Position numbers and translations under genes: made by a program
NCBI RefSeq assembly: GCF_045290345.1
Contig: NZ_CP155447.1
Span: 10,710,124-10,774,123, forward strand
DNA from: Singulisphaera sp045290345
GTDB lineage: Bacteria > Planctomycetota > Planctomycetia > Isosphaerales > Isosphaeraceae
Direction of reading: 5' to 3'
Length of the DNA stretch: 64,000 nucleotides
Shown here: positions 15,997-25,254 of the stretch, in pieces
How the letters are laid out: every line of letters starts with the position of its first letter
Position numbering within the stretch: position 1 is the first letter of the stretch
Notes under the pieces: generated by a model
Seen by the model: only the letters and a program-made list of their open reading frames with translations
What the model was told of the DNA's origin: nothing
Database searches by the model: none

Positions 15997-18960
15997 ATGA
16001 CTTTGCGCTCTCGAACCACTCGTGTATCCACCAGCCGATGTACGCCCCGGCTCGAAGCGCTCGAATCGCGTCGCCTCTTCGCGGTTTGGACAAGCATGAA
16101 TCCGCCCGGTGGTCTGCCGTTCGAGCCGTCATCGCTGCCGATTCTTGGCGGAATCGACCCGGGACTACCCGATCCGTCGGCGATTTGGCCGGGCATGCCC
16201 CCCGGTGGACTGCCTTACGGGCCGCCATCGCTGCCGATTCCTGGCGGAATCGACCCGGGACTGCCCGATCCGTCGGCGCCTTGGCCGGGCATGCCCCCTG
16301 GTGGACTGCCGTACGGGCCGCCATCGCTACCGATTCCTGGCGGAATCGACCCGTCGGCGCCTTGGCCGGGTATGCCCCCCGGTGGACTACCGTACGGGCC
16401 GCCATCGCTACCGATTCCTGGCGGAATCGACCCGGGACTGCCCGATCCGTCGGATCCTTGGCCAAGCATACCCATCCCCGGTGGCCCGTCACCGCTGCCG
16501 ATTCCTGGCGGAATCGACCCGGGACTGCCCAACGCGTCGGGAGACCTCGCCACGCTTCGCGCGGTTGAGACGACGCCCAGTGACGGTGCCGTCCTGACCG
16601 AGCCGCCGACCGTTCTGTCGGTCAAGTTCAATCAGCCGTTCGCCCCCTACTCAGTGAGTCAAGACATCGGGTTGGTTCGAGTTGATGCCAACGGAAATGT
16701 GCTCGAGAATCTCACCGGCTGGCTCCGAACCGCGTTGAACCTGACGACCGATCCCTCGGTCTTGCCCTCAACCATCCAAGGAAAGTTGGCCCCCGGACGG
16801 TATCAAATTCTCATTCTCGGTCGCACGTCCCAGCTCAGCGGGCTCGACACCCCCAGCGGTGCCGGCGCTCCTTTGATCAATCGCGGCACCGACCAGGTTG
16901 TGAGCACGTTCACGATCGGGTCCCAAAAACCTGCGGGTGAGACGCCGCAAACACTGGCCGACGCGACCGACTTGGGAACGGTCGGTCCCATTCCGATTGC
17001 GACCTCAGCTTCGCTCGACCTCGGATTCCACGTCGGCAATTACCAGCTCTATAAGGTGACGTTGGCAGCCGGGCACTTCTGGCGCCTCGGAGCCGAGGTC
17101 ACGGCTCAGCGAGATGGCGGGACGCTCAACTCGGTGCTGTCCCTGTTCGATGCCAACGGTCGCGTCCTGAAGTCCGCTGATGTCGGACTCCCCGACGCCC
17201 CGTTCGATCCGTACTTCTTCGTAGGGCTTGAGCCCGGCACTTATTACCTCGGTGTGTCGAGCGTGCGCAACCGACCTGACGCTCCCGGCGGCTACGACCC
17301 GGTCAACGGTGTGTTCGGAGCGTCCGGTTCGAGCCAGGCCGACGGCTCCTATACGCTCCACGTTGTGGCCAGTGTCGCTGACACCCCCACTTCGTTGCTC
17401 GATAGCCAGCTCATCTATTCCGACCCGTTGGATCCAAGACCGACCGGGATCGTCGTCGTCTTCTCCGGGCCGATGGACCTCAATAGCTTCGCGAGTTCGG
17501 TCGATTCAAAAGGAAACGTGACGTTCGCTGGGCTGGAATTGGTCGACGAGTCAGGGCGAGTTTGGTCGCTCATTCCCACCTCATTCAAGGGGAGCAATAG
17601 CCAGTACTCGTTCCTGTTTAGCGACCCCTTGCCCCAGGGAAAGTACTCGCTTCGCGTCCCTACCTCAGGCAGCGTGACCGATCTCACCGGACGGGCTCCG
17701 GTGGCAAAGGGGAGCGGGCGGGACACTCGGAACGGGGTTCTGGCAAGCTGGACGGTCAAGAGTCATGCACGGACCCAGGACGCGAACGACCTGGGAACGA
17801 TCCTCCGTGATGCGAGCGCCGCGGTCACGAGGGCCAACCTTCTCGCGGCCGGATCCACGGCCACCTACCGTTTCGTCGTGCCCGCCGATGGCTACTACAC
17901 TCTTGAGACCACCGCCTCGAGCGAATCATTCCTGATCCAGATGGTCGGCAGCGACTTGACGACCACGATTCAGTCGGGCGGTCGTAACGGCCTGAACTCG
18001 AGCACCGTCTTTCTGACCAGTGGGATCTACTCGCTGAAATACAAGGCCACGGGACCCGGCCCCGTGAAATTGAGCCTCGCGCTGTTCCGAAAGCAGGTCG
18101 CTCCAGAGGCGATCCTGGATAACGGCGTCGGCCAAGGCCCCGCGCTGAATCTCGCCCTCATCACTCCGATTCCGCTGAACCCGACGGGGCAGGGCGGGAT
18201 GCCGAGCGAGCCCACAGGTCTGCCTCTTGGCCCGGAACCGGCCAGTCCGAGTCCGCTGGCACCCACGACCCCAGTGCCGGGCGTTCCCGTGCAATCGACC
18301 ACAAGCCACTCCCTCATCGCTTCAGCCGACAACGGGCTCGTTCTCACGCTCGGTAGCGGGCTGATTGGCTCTCCCATCGCTGGGGCCGAGCATGTCGCGG
18401 CGGTTGGCCCGGGGACGCTGACCGGAACGACGGCTCTGGCCGCCAATACTCCAGGGGTCCTCCAAGGAATTCTTTACGGCCCGAGCCTGGGTCGGACAAC
18501 GCCAAACCTCAGCGGCGAGAGTCTGCTCACTTCCAGCGACGTCACGGGAGAGTCGGGCGAACCGCTCGCGTCCACCGTCGGTGCCCTGATTACGCCTGAG
18601 CCACCGACCGTACCGAGCCCGAATGAGCGGGTCATTGCGTCGCCGTCCGAGTGGCTAAGTGGTTTCGGTACGATGCTGCTCCATGGCTTGGGGCTGGCCT
18701 CAAGCTCTCCGACTTCGATGGAGTTGGAAGCCGCGCCGAGTGAACCCATCGAACGGATCGTGCTCTCGCGAGACGATCTCGTGACGCCGGCGACCGAGGA
18801 GCAAGTCGAGCACGCCAGCATGGCCGCCCCGCTTGGCGTCAGCCTGGTCTCGATTCTGGCGCTCAGGCTTCAGCATCCCGTTCGCCGCTGGGTGGAGCAA
18901 GCACGGGGCGAACGCACCAAACGTCGATCCGCAGGCCACGGTCCCCACAAACGGGCCTGA
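15997..18960 (+). CDS. Large secreted protein with LEALESRR motif, Pro/Gly repeats and Ig-like/PPC domains
   Basis: This is a 987-residue protein. The N-terminus is basic and carries RLEALESRRLFA (about residues 18-29), the planctomycete L-E-x-L-E-x-R export-associated motif. Residues about 40-180 are four to five Pro/Gly repeats (GGLPYGPPSLPIPGGIDPG). An Ig-like block follows (ETTPSDGAVLTEPPTVLSVKF), then a PPC-like beta domain (ADATDLGTV, GLEPGTYYLGVSS). A second Ig-like and a second PPC-like block come next. A C-terminal hydrophobic segment (LGVSLVSILAL) precedes a basic tail, as in surface-anchored proteins. The ATG at 15997 is preferred over a TTG at 15955. Role unknown; surface adhesion or structure is inference. 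Confidence 0.78.
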   Translation: MTLRSRTTRVSTSRCTPRLEALESRRLFAVWTSMNPPGGLPFEPSSLPILGGIDPGLPDPSAIWPGMPPGGLPYGPPSLPIPGGIDPGLPDPSAPWPGMPPGGLPYGPPSLPIPGGIDPSAPWPGMPPGGLPYGPPSLPIPGGIDPGLPDPSDPWPSIPIPGGPSPLPIPGGIDPGLPNASGDLATLRAVETTPSDGAVLTEPPTVLSVKFNQPFAPYSVSQDIGLVRVDANGNVLENLTGWLRTALNLTTDPSVLPSTIQGKLAPGRYQILILGRTSQLSGLDTPSGAGAPLINRGTDQVVSTFTIGSQKPAGETPQTLADATDLGTVGPIPIATSASLDLGFHVGNYQLYKVTLAAGHFWRLGAEVTAQRDGGTLNSVLSLFDANGRVLKSADVGLPDAPFDPYFFVGLEPGTYYLGVSSVRNRPDAPGGYDPVNGVFGASGSSQADGSYTLHVVASVADTPTSLLDSQLIYSDPLDPRPTGIVVVFSGPMDLNSFASSVDSKGNVTFAGLELVDESGRVWSLIPTSFKGSNSQYSFLFSDPLPQGKYSLRVPTSGSVTDLTGRAPVAKGSGRDTRNGVLASWTVKSHARTQDANDLGTILRDASAAVTRANLLAAGSTATYRFVVPADGYYTLETTASSESFLIQMVGSDLTTTIQSGGRNGLNSSTVFLTSGIYSLKYKATGPGPVKLSLALFRKQVAPEAILDNGVGQGPALNLALITPIPLNPTGQGGMPSEPTGLPLGPEPASPSPLAPTTPVPGVPVQSTTSHSLIASADNGLVLTLGSGLIGSPIAGAEHVAAVGPGTLTGTTALAANTPGVLQGILYGPSLGRTTPNLSGESLLTSSDVTGESGEPLASTVGALITPEPPTVPSPNERVIASPSEWLSGFGTMLLHGLGLASSSPTSMELEAAPSEPIERIVLSRDDLVTPATEEQVEHASMAAPLGVSLVSILALRLQHPVRRWVEQARGERTKRRSAGHGPHKRA
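16120..16535 (+). repeat. Pro/Gly coding tandem repeats
   Basis: Units containing CCGATTCCTGGCGGAATCGA recur five times here, with spacing shortened where one unit lacks the PGLPDP segment. The units are nearly identical in DNA, which suggests recent slippage or recombination. Confidence 0.85.
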
Positions 18961-18996
18961 CCTCACCACCAACCTTTCGATTCATCGCCTCGACAC

Positions 18997-19039
18997 GCAC
19001 GATCGCTCATCCTTGGATTCGCCTGGAGAGCGATCGTGC
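18997..19039. terminator. Hairpin between convergent genes
   Basis: GCACGATCGCTC pairs perfectly with GAGCGATCGTGC across a 19-base loop. It lies between the ends of the converging genes at 18960 and 19055. It lacks a T-run, so terminator function is only probable. Confidence 0.5.
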
Positions 19040-19054
19040 CGGCCGAGCGGACGC

Positions 19055-20773
19055 TCACAACTCGTTCTGCGTCCTCTTTCTGACGATTCCCCTCGGGAAT
19101 GCTCCGGCCTTTTTCAAGCTGATCAGAGCCGCCACAAGAAAGAAGACAAGTCCCCAGGCGATCAGGTCGAGTCCGGCGATCAGCTGCCTCAAAAGGAGGT
19201 AGCCCCGCCACCCCACGACGGTCAGCCACGAAACCAGGACCGCCCCCGCCGCCGCGAAGTAGAGCCGGTTTCCCACCGAGATTCCGTAACCGACCGCGAC
19301 CACCGCCGTGAACAGGGCGTAGAGGTCCAGGTGCCCCTGGGGAACGTCGATAAACCGACGCGGCTCACCGAAGATCACGGCAGCGCCGACCAGGAACAAG
19401 GCCAACGCTCCCGCCTGTTGAAGCCAACGGCCGAGCCAGTCGTCGAAGATCGCGCCCACGGCCAAGATCGCGACGAGTGCGAGTTGGACGGCGAGAACAC
19501 TCCTGGGAATTGGCAGCCCGTCCGGGAGGACGAGTGCAATCGCGGCCACGAAGCTCGCGGCGGCGATCAAACCTCGCCAGGATTCGTGGCGACGGTAGGA
19601 GAGGCAGGATTCGAGCAGCGCGATCGCCAGCAGTGGCCACGCGCTCGGGGCTTTCAGCCCGTGCAAATCCAGCGTGGCCGGCCCGACCACCGAGAGGGCG
19701 GCGAGCGATAAGCTTACCCCGCCCCAGGCCATCGGCACCGCGCGGAACGCCGCAAACCCGTAGAACGCAACCGCCGCGATCGTGGTCAGGAAGAGCGGCG
19801 ACCCGCCGAGGCCGTTCATGAAAATCATTAGGAACCGCTGGTAGACGGGGTCGGAGCGATGGCCCAGGACCGCCAGGGCCATCAGAACGAGGGGAACTAC
19901 CAGGGCGGTCCGAAGGACGACCCGACTCCGCGCCGCAAGGCCAGCCTCTAACACCAACACGTTCAGGGCGAAGAGAAAGGGGACCAGAAAGTAGGGCGCA
20001 AAGATGCTGTTCGTGGTTTCATGGCTGGTTCGCTCGACGAAGTGGAACGAGACACAGAGATACGACGCCCGCGCACAGACAGCCATCGCCAGCAGTCCGA
20101 ACAGGACCCAAGGATAGAGCGGCCATCGCCAAGGGCTTCCATTGTCGGCAACGTAACTCGACCCACGGCGGATGGCGGGCAACAACGTGAGAAAAAGGAG
20201 CCCGGCCAGGGCCGGGAACGCGAACAAGGTCCACTGCAGCACGGGACCTTCCGGATCGCTCAGAAGCGGAGCCATACCCAGTGGGTAGAGAAAGAAGAGT
20301 GCGAGGATCAAGTAGTAGGGGCCGCGAAACCAGAGCGGTAGCGCGAGCCGGATCCCCCGCAAGAGTCCTTCACTGACAGCGACGGCAAAGAGAAATCCCC
20401 CGAGAAAACACGCGGTCCCCAGCCTCGGATTCGCATTCAAGGTGTTGTCGAAGGTGACCGACATCGCCAGGAACATCATCACAACCAGCAGCAGCAAGCT
20501 CCGCGTATCGTCCCAGACCTTGCCACGCCGAATCAACAAGCAAGCCGTCGTCGCCAGGAGCAAGGTGTACCCCGCCAGGCCGAGCATCAGGGCCCAGGTC
20601 TCGAACGTCTTGCCGTGGGTGTCGAAAGACATCCGCAGACCGACGAAAACGAGGTCGGCGCTGATCACGTAGAACGGGTTGCTGGTGTACAACCGGAAAA
20701 CCAGGCCCCGCGAGCCTCGGCGCGGGTTCCTCGGCGCAGACTCAGGACTGACGTTCGACAGGGGATCCGTCAT
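19055..20773 (-). CDS. Polytopic membrane protein of unknown function
   Basis: A 572-residue protein with many hydrophobic segments, by eye around fourteen to sixteen. It starts with a short cytoplasmic arm (MTDPLSNVSPESAPRNPRRG) and then FRLYTSNPFYVISADLVFVGLRMSF. Charged loops are short. There is no nucleotide-binding or transporter signature. The ATG at 20773 is chosen because GTGAGG sits at good spacing; the frame extends to 20863 with no added domain. Similar 'NPFYxIS' membrane proteins occur in planctomycetes, to my memory, without known function. Confidence 0.7.
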   Translation of the reverse strand: MTDPLSNVSPESAPRNPRRGSRGLVFRLYTSNPFYVISADLVFVGLRMSFDTHGKTFETWALMLGLAGYTLLLATTACLLIRRGKVWDDTRSLLLLVVMMFLAMSVTFDNTLNANPRLGTACFLGGFLFAVAVSEGLLRGIRLALPLWFRGPYYLILALFFLYPLGMAPLLSDPEGPVLQWTLFAFPALAGLLFLTLLPAIRRGSSYVADNGSPWRWPLYPWVLFGLLAMAVCARASYLCVSFHFVERTSHETTNSIFAPYFLVPFLFALNVLVLEAGLAARSRVVLRTALVVPLVLMALAVLGHRSDPVYQRFLMIFMNGLGGSPLFLTTIAAVAFYGFAAFRAVPMAWGGVSLSLAALSVVGPATLDLHGLKAPSAWPLLAIALLESCLSYRRHESWRGLIAAASFVAAIALVLPDGLPIPRSVLAVQLALVAILAVGAIFDDWLGRWLQQAGALALFLVGAAVIFGEPRRFIDVPQGHLDLYALFTAVVAVGYGISVGNRLYFAAAGAVLVSWLTVVGWRGYLLLRQLIAGLDLIAWGLVFFLVAALISLKKAGAFPRGIVRKRTQNEL

Positions 20774-20936
20774 CAGTGCCTCACCGATTTTGAGATGTGA
20801 TGGAGATGTGGCGATCACCGACTTGCGACTTGGTTCTCCCTGGTTATACAACCAACGCCCCACCCTGTGACAGATGTCACATCATTTTTTTGGGGGATTC
20901 GAGTGAGCGACAGGGGCTTACGCTCCGCCTGGTCAC

Positions 20937-20996
20937 TCACCAAAGGGTGTATCCGCCGTCGATCACGAGGGTGGCGCCCGTCATATAGCGCGAGGC
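20937..20996 (-). pseudogene. Orphan 3' end of an SDR gene
   Basis: These 60 bases match 24475-24534, the last codons of the intact SDR gene, with only about four differences. Translated on the minus strand they give SRYMTGATLVIDGGYTLW and the stop. Nothing of the SDR gene remains upstream of this point. It is a truncated duplicate, and it marks the left edge of a decayed insertion region whose right edge is the intact SDR gene. Confidence 0.8.
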
Positions 20997-21807
20997 TTTG
21001 CTCACCACACTTCATAAATAATAGCGTGGCGCTCTGTCCGATCACCAACGTCGGATCCGGCTGTGTGGGTCACTCCCCTGATATTACCAGCGTGGCGAGC
21101 GTCATCTGCAGCGACAGCGATGGTCCATCGGCCCGCAGTTCGTCCCCGAAACCAGAACAAACCGCCAGAATGCCGGGCCGGAGCCTCTTCGTTCCCAGGC
21201 TTCCCGCCCTCGATTCGACGGTTTCCTCCATGGCTGTCTTTCCTGCCCCACATCCTGGATGAGTGCGACCGCGACAAGGAGCTTGCCCGTCAGGTGGCCG
21301 CCGGATAGGGTCAACGGGCACTCGCCAGCCGCCACCAATTCCAACTACCGGCGGGAATTCATCATCCCGTCGCCCCGACTCTACTCAGAAACGAAGCTCT
21401 TCGACCAACGGTCGAAGAGCTTCGTTTCTTGAACTTCCGGCTCATTTCGCGCCGTCGAGCCAAGTTCAATCTGCTGCAAGCTGGTGAAGGCTATTCTTCC
21501 TCATTCGCCGTACGTAACCCGTTTCGGGCTGTGCCATTTCCACAGCTCAAAAATATTTTAACCATTACAATTCCCCACACATGATGACCGATAGAGTGAG
21601 GAAGACCAGCGCGGTCGAGGAACCAGCCGCCGCTTGTTCCGCTTGATTCCGGATCAGATGCCGACTAATTGCACCGTTTGCCATTCGGCGACCGCACGTT
21701 ACGTTCCACCAGCCCCGCAACCGCGGGGATCAGACAAGCCGTTCCTGCGCGATGAATCTCGCGAGCAGTTTGGCACTGGTTGTTCGATTCTTATGGTCAT
21801 TACTTCC
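20997..21807. other. Gene-poor stretch
   Basis: No coding frame here is convincing. Short ORFs such as 21063-21308 (plus) and 21002-21277 (minus) have no recognisable motif and mutually overlap. The only strong signal is the perfect hairpin at 21387-21429. The region right of 21490 is AT-richer. Confidence 0.5.
21387..21429. terminator. Perfect 20-bp hairpin, orphan terminator-like
   Basis: AGAAACGAAGCTCTTCGACC pairs base for base with its complement across a 3-base AAC loop. It ends in GTTTCTT on the right and has AGAAAC on the left, so it could act on either strand. No confident gene ends beside it. The nearest confident gene is the DUF1566-like gene ending at 21808 on the minus strand, about 380 bases away. 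Confidence 0.6.
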
Positions 21808-22569
21808 TTATGGAACATGCTTCCGCACGAAGATGGCGTTCACTTGCGAATTGACGCCGATGTTGCCGCCGCTGCCGACCAGCGGACGGTAGGTCCAGGC
21901 ATCTCTTTTGTTCTTCGTCAGAGTCGAACTCCAGGTCAGGATATTATTCGGAATCGTAAATCCGATCCGCGGGCTAGCATCGTAGGAATCGAAGCCCTCG
22001 GCACCATAGGTGAACAGGCCGTTGGCCAGAGCCGCCTGCGCCTCCTGCTGGGTCGGCAGACGCCAGGTGAATTGATCGGCGATGTCCGCGGCAGCCTCGT
22101 AGTGCGGGATGCTGTCGCGATCGGCCTGGGCTTTCGCATAGTTGGCCTCCGCGGCGGCATACCATCGATTCGCAAGAACCACATCACCGGCAGCCAGCGC
22201 TGCATCTCCCTGCTGCACCTGCAAGTCGGCATGGGCTTCCGTCTCGGCGGCCGCGGCCGGGAGTTGCACGTCGGCCATTTCGTAGAAAATGTCGGCGTAG
22301 TTGGTGGCGGCCGTGACCGCCCCCGACTGGGAGATCCCGTATCCGGAGTGCGTGCTGGTTCCCAGCATGTCGTAGAAGCTGTAGCCCCAAACGAGATTGG
22401 TCTGGGTGTCGAGCCAGCCGCCGAGATCAGGCCGCCACTGGTAAATCAGAGCCGATTCCGGCGGGGGCGGGTTGTTGGGCTTGCCGCCGTAAACGTCGGA
22501 GAGGGCCCCCTCCGCCACGATCGCCAGACAACACATCGCCGCCAATGGAACACGTCGGAATTGAGGCAT
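21808..22569 (-). CDS. Exported protein with Lcl C-terminal (DUF1566-like) domain
   Basis: This 253-residue protein has an N-terminal signal peptide (PLAAMCCLAIVAEGALS). It then shows DTQTNLVWG, a helical Ala-rich insert (QLPAAAAETEAHADLQVQQGDAALAAGD) and WRLPTQQEAQAALANG, with a late W.SST and W. The tokens 'T-x-LxW' and 'WRLPTxxE' are the signature of the Lcl_C/DUF1566 domain, a C-type-lectin-like fold of exported proteins. The insert between the two halves is unusually long. The ATG at 22569 is chosen to place the signal peptide first. Function unknown. Confidence 0.65.
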   Translation of the reverse strand: MPQFRRVPLAAMCCLAIVAEGALSDVYGGKPNNPPPPESALIYQWRPDLGGWLDTQTNLVWGYSFYDMLGTSTHSGYGISQSGAVTAATNYADIFYEMADVQLPAAAAETEAHADLQVQQGDAALAAGDVVLANRWYAAAEANYAKAQADRDSIPHYEAAADIADQFTWRLPTQQEAQAALANGLFTYGAEGFDSYDASPRIGFTIPNNILTWSSTLTKNKRDAWTYRPLVGSGGNIGVNSQVNAIFVRKHVP

Positions 22570-22918
22570 CGCAGGTTCCCGTGCGTGAAGACTTGCGGAT
22601 ACGAAGGATAATTCGCCGCCTTCTATCTCCGAATCGCCTGTCCGGCTTCGCCTCCTTACCTCCTTGAGGCGGCGGGGGCTCCACACCGGGGCCTCCAGGC
22701 CGCGATGCCTTCCGGGAGGTCCTGGACATCGACCGACCAGGACCTTCGAGCTTCCGTTAAACAGAGTAGAGACCACCCGGCGAGTTGCAAGCTAAAAATT
22801 CAAAGATGTCTCCTGATCGCAACAGCTATTAATTTTCGAGACATCTACACGCTCAATTTATCAATAATCCATGACTAATTGGCCGAGGATTTGCTGGTCG
22901 TCTCTGATCATGCCGATT

Positions 22919-23760
22919 CTGTTGCCCGACATCCCTGAATCCGAACGCACGCCGCTGGTCCAGCAGCGGGTCGACATCATCGCCCTTCAGCAGGAGCGGA
23001 TCCAGCAACTCCAGGACGAGATCGCTCGCCTCAAGGCCCGACCCCGGATCGCTCCCAGCACGCTCGAGTCACCGTCTCGGCCGCCCCGCGACCCCAATGC
23101 CAGACGGCCCGGCACCGCCAAGCGTTCCAAGACCGCCCAATTGACCATCACCGAAGACATCCTCGTCCCTCTGGACGACCGTCCCGAGGCGGCCGTCTTC
23201 AATGGATACGAGGACTTGACCGGGTGCGGGGGCAGATCTGGGATCTTTACCAGGAACTGAAGGCCTATCGGCAGCACCCGGAGCCGTTGCGAAGTGGGGA
23301 TCTCGAAGATCAGTTCGAGGCGTTGTGTGGGCAGTAGACCGGCTTCCCCAGCTTCGACGGCGTCCTCAAGGAGATGAGGGCGCACCGGGCGGCGTTGTTG
23401 CGAGTGTTCGACCGCCCCGCGGTCCCGTTGCACACCAACCTGAGCGAAGGGCATCTTCGGGACTACGTGAAGAAGCGGAAGACCAGCGGAAGATCAGCGG
23501 AAGCACGCGGAACGAGTTGGGGCGTCAGGCGCGGGACACGTTCGCGAGCCTGAAGATAACGTGCCAGGAGCTGGGGGTGAATTCTCTGGGCCTATCTCCA
23601 GGACCGCGTGCGGGGATTGGGCCAAATCCCCGACTTGGTGGAGCTGATCCGCCGTAAGGCGGAGGAGACTCTGGCGAGGAAGGCCGCGGCCGGCGTAGGC
23701 GGAAGGCGGCGCGATGGGTCGACCGCCAAAGCGATCGTTTCCCAAGACTTCCGCGCTATC
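22919..23760 (+). pseudogene. Decayed IS66-type transposase with large internal deletion
   Basis: The N-terminal part reads PDIPESERTPLVQQRV, then a leucine-zipper-like coil (ALQQERIQQLQDEIARLKAR), then PGTAKRSKTAQL and NGYEDL. These match the start of planctomycete IS66-like transposases. The frame then jumps straight to IWDLYQELKAYRQHPEP, with the zinc-binding and most of the DDE core missing. It continues through an internal stop (GQ*TGFPSFDG), then VPLHTNLSEGHLRDYVKKRK, RDTFASLK and DRVRGLGQIPDLVELIRRKAEE in shifted frames. Several frameshifts, one stop and the deletion show long inactivation. Confidence 0.8.
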
Positions 23761-24027
23761 CCCGCGCGCCGATACGATGCGCGCTGCGGTTGCCCACGGT
23801 TATTGAGAAGCTCCCTACACGTTACCTAATATTGCAGGCCGATTCGCCATACGCCTAGGAAAGCGCATCGTTTGGAGCGGCGCCGGTAAGGCCCCCACCG
23901 GCCGCTCGTCTCAGTTGCCGGAGCCGTTGCGGGCGATCCACCTCGCCGGGTCAAACCGGCCGAACCGGCAGTTGAGGTGTACCCCATGGTCTAACGAGGC
24001 TCCACCTCAGACCGACGAGATGTATAG

Positions 24028-24150
24028 CTCGACATCGGCCGGCCGGATCACGTCCAGCTGATCTTCGCCCGAGGCGTCACCAAGCAAACACCGGGCCGGT
24101 TCCGGACCCGGGTGCTCACCGAGGGTGTGACGCCTTCGTTGCACATCGAC
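24028..24150 (+). pseudogene. 41-codon relic of a conserved protein
   Basis: The frame reads LDIGRPDHVQLIFARGVTK, then TPGRFRTRVLTEGVTPSLHID, with no stop in 41 codons, then dissolves into unrelated sequence. From memory this resembles an internal block of a widespread hypothetical family that continues DYKHSRIKQYHKEG, often found among mobile DNA. No start or end is present, so it is a fragment. Confidence 0.5.
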
Positions 24151-24319
24151 GATGGGGGATTGAGTCGCCAGGCACCTCAGGCGAGAGGCCTGAGAGATTC
24201 GGTGAGGATGGGCGTACAGTTCCTGACCCAGTTGAATTCGCCAGGTTTCCCGTATTGCCCACCTTAGGAGCCTGGCTAGGCCACCCGTTTAAGATAGCCG
24301 CTCTAGACAAGAGCGGCCC

Positions 24320-24441
24320 CTTCTTAGCGTTCATCGACTCCCGAATGCGGTAGCTCTCGCCGTTCATCTCCAGGATGTCGCATTGATGGGTCAGGCGGTC
24401 TCGTAGCGCCGCGGTCATCCGTTCCCCTGGAGCGAGCGAAA
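24320..24441 (-). pseudogene. C-terminal relic of an IS21-type IstB ATPase
   Basis: On the minus strand the stretch ERMTAALRDRLTHQCDILEM, then NGESYRIRESMNAKK, is the C-terminal signature of IstB-like helper ATPases. The P-loop part is absent. The fragment abuts the 3' end of the SDR gene, with only about 34 bases between. Confidence 0.75.
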
Positions 24442-24474
24442 AGGGGGCAATGAGTTCCTCACTCGCTGACCAAC

Positions 24475-25254
24475 TCACCAAAGGGTATATCCCCCGTCGA
24501 TCACAAGGGTGGCGCCCGTCATATAGCACGAGGCGTCGCTGGCGAGATAGACGGCCAGTGGGGCCAATTCGTCGGGTTTGCCGAATCGCCCCATCGGGAT
24601 CATTTGCTCGAAGGTTTCGCGAAGTTCGGGACGTTCCTGAAACCAGCGATGGTTCGGCTCGGTCAGGAAGCCCCCCGGCGCAATCGCGTTGACGGTCACG
24701 CCGCGAGTCGCCCAGTCGGCGGCCAAGGCGCGGGTGAACGAGAGCAGGGCGGCCTTCGCGGTCTCGTAGCTCCGTCCGCCAATCCCACGGTTGGCGACCA
24801 GGCCCGAGATCGAGGCCACGTTGATGACACGACCCCAACCGCGGGGCAACATGGCCCCCCCCACCACCTTCGACCAGACAAAGGCGCTGGTGAGGTTGAG
24901 GTCGAGGATTCGCTGCCAGTCGGCTGTCGGAAGCGTCTCGGTCGGGACATCGATCCTCCGGCCGCCAACGTTGTTGACCAGGATGTCAATCGGCCCCCAG
25001 TTGTCGAGCACCTGCTGCGCACCGGCTTCACTCGGAGCAGGGGACCCGACGTCAACCGAGAGGATTTCGACCTGACGGCCGGTCGCGATCAGTTCGTCGC
25101 GTGCTTGCTCGAGGGAAGTGAGGTCGCGGCCTACCAGGATGAGGTCGGCCCCCGCCTCGGCCAATCCCCGCGCCATGGCGAACCCAAGGCCACGGCTCCC
25201 CCCCGTCACGCAGGCGCGTTTGCCATCAAGACGAAACGACTCGAGCACACTCAT
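24475..25254 (-). CDS. SDR-family NAD(P)-dependent oxidoreductase
   Basis: This 259-residue Rossmann-fold protein carries the cofactor motif TGGSRGLG near the N-terminus, the structural NNVGG and the catalytic set Ser (NVASISG), Tyr and Lys (SYETAKAA). It ends with MTGATLVIDGGYTLW, typical of FabG/gluconate-5-dehydrogenase-like SDRs. The ATG at 25254 is preferred over an upstream start at 25302. The gene start overlaps the preceding nuclease-like gene by 29 bases, which suggests one transcript. Its last 60 bases are duplicated at 20937-20996. The substrate cannot be told from sequence. Confidence 0.88.
   Translation of the reverse strand: MSVLESFRLDGKRACVTGGSRGLGFAMARGLAEAGADLILVGRDLTSLEQARDELIATGRQVEILSVDVGSPAPSEAGAQQVLDNWGPIDILVNNVGGRRIDVPTETLPTADWQRILDLNLTSAFVWSKVVGGAMLPRGWGRVINVASISGLVANRGIGGRSYETAKAALLSFTRALAADWATRGVTVNAIAPGGFLTEPNHRWFQERPELRETFEQMIPMGRFGKPDELAPLAVYLASDASCYMTGATLVIDGGYTLW

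Noticed and set aside
22919..23760. Considered as an active IS66 transposase
   Set aside because: The catalytic middle is deleted and there is an internal stop plus frameshifts.
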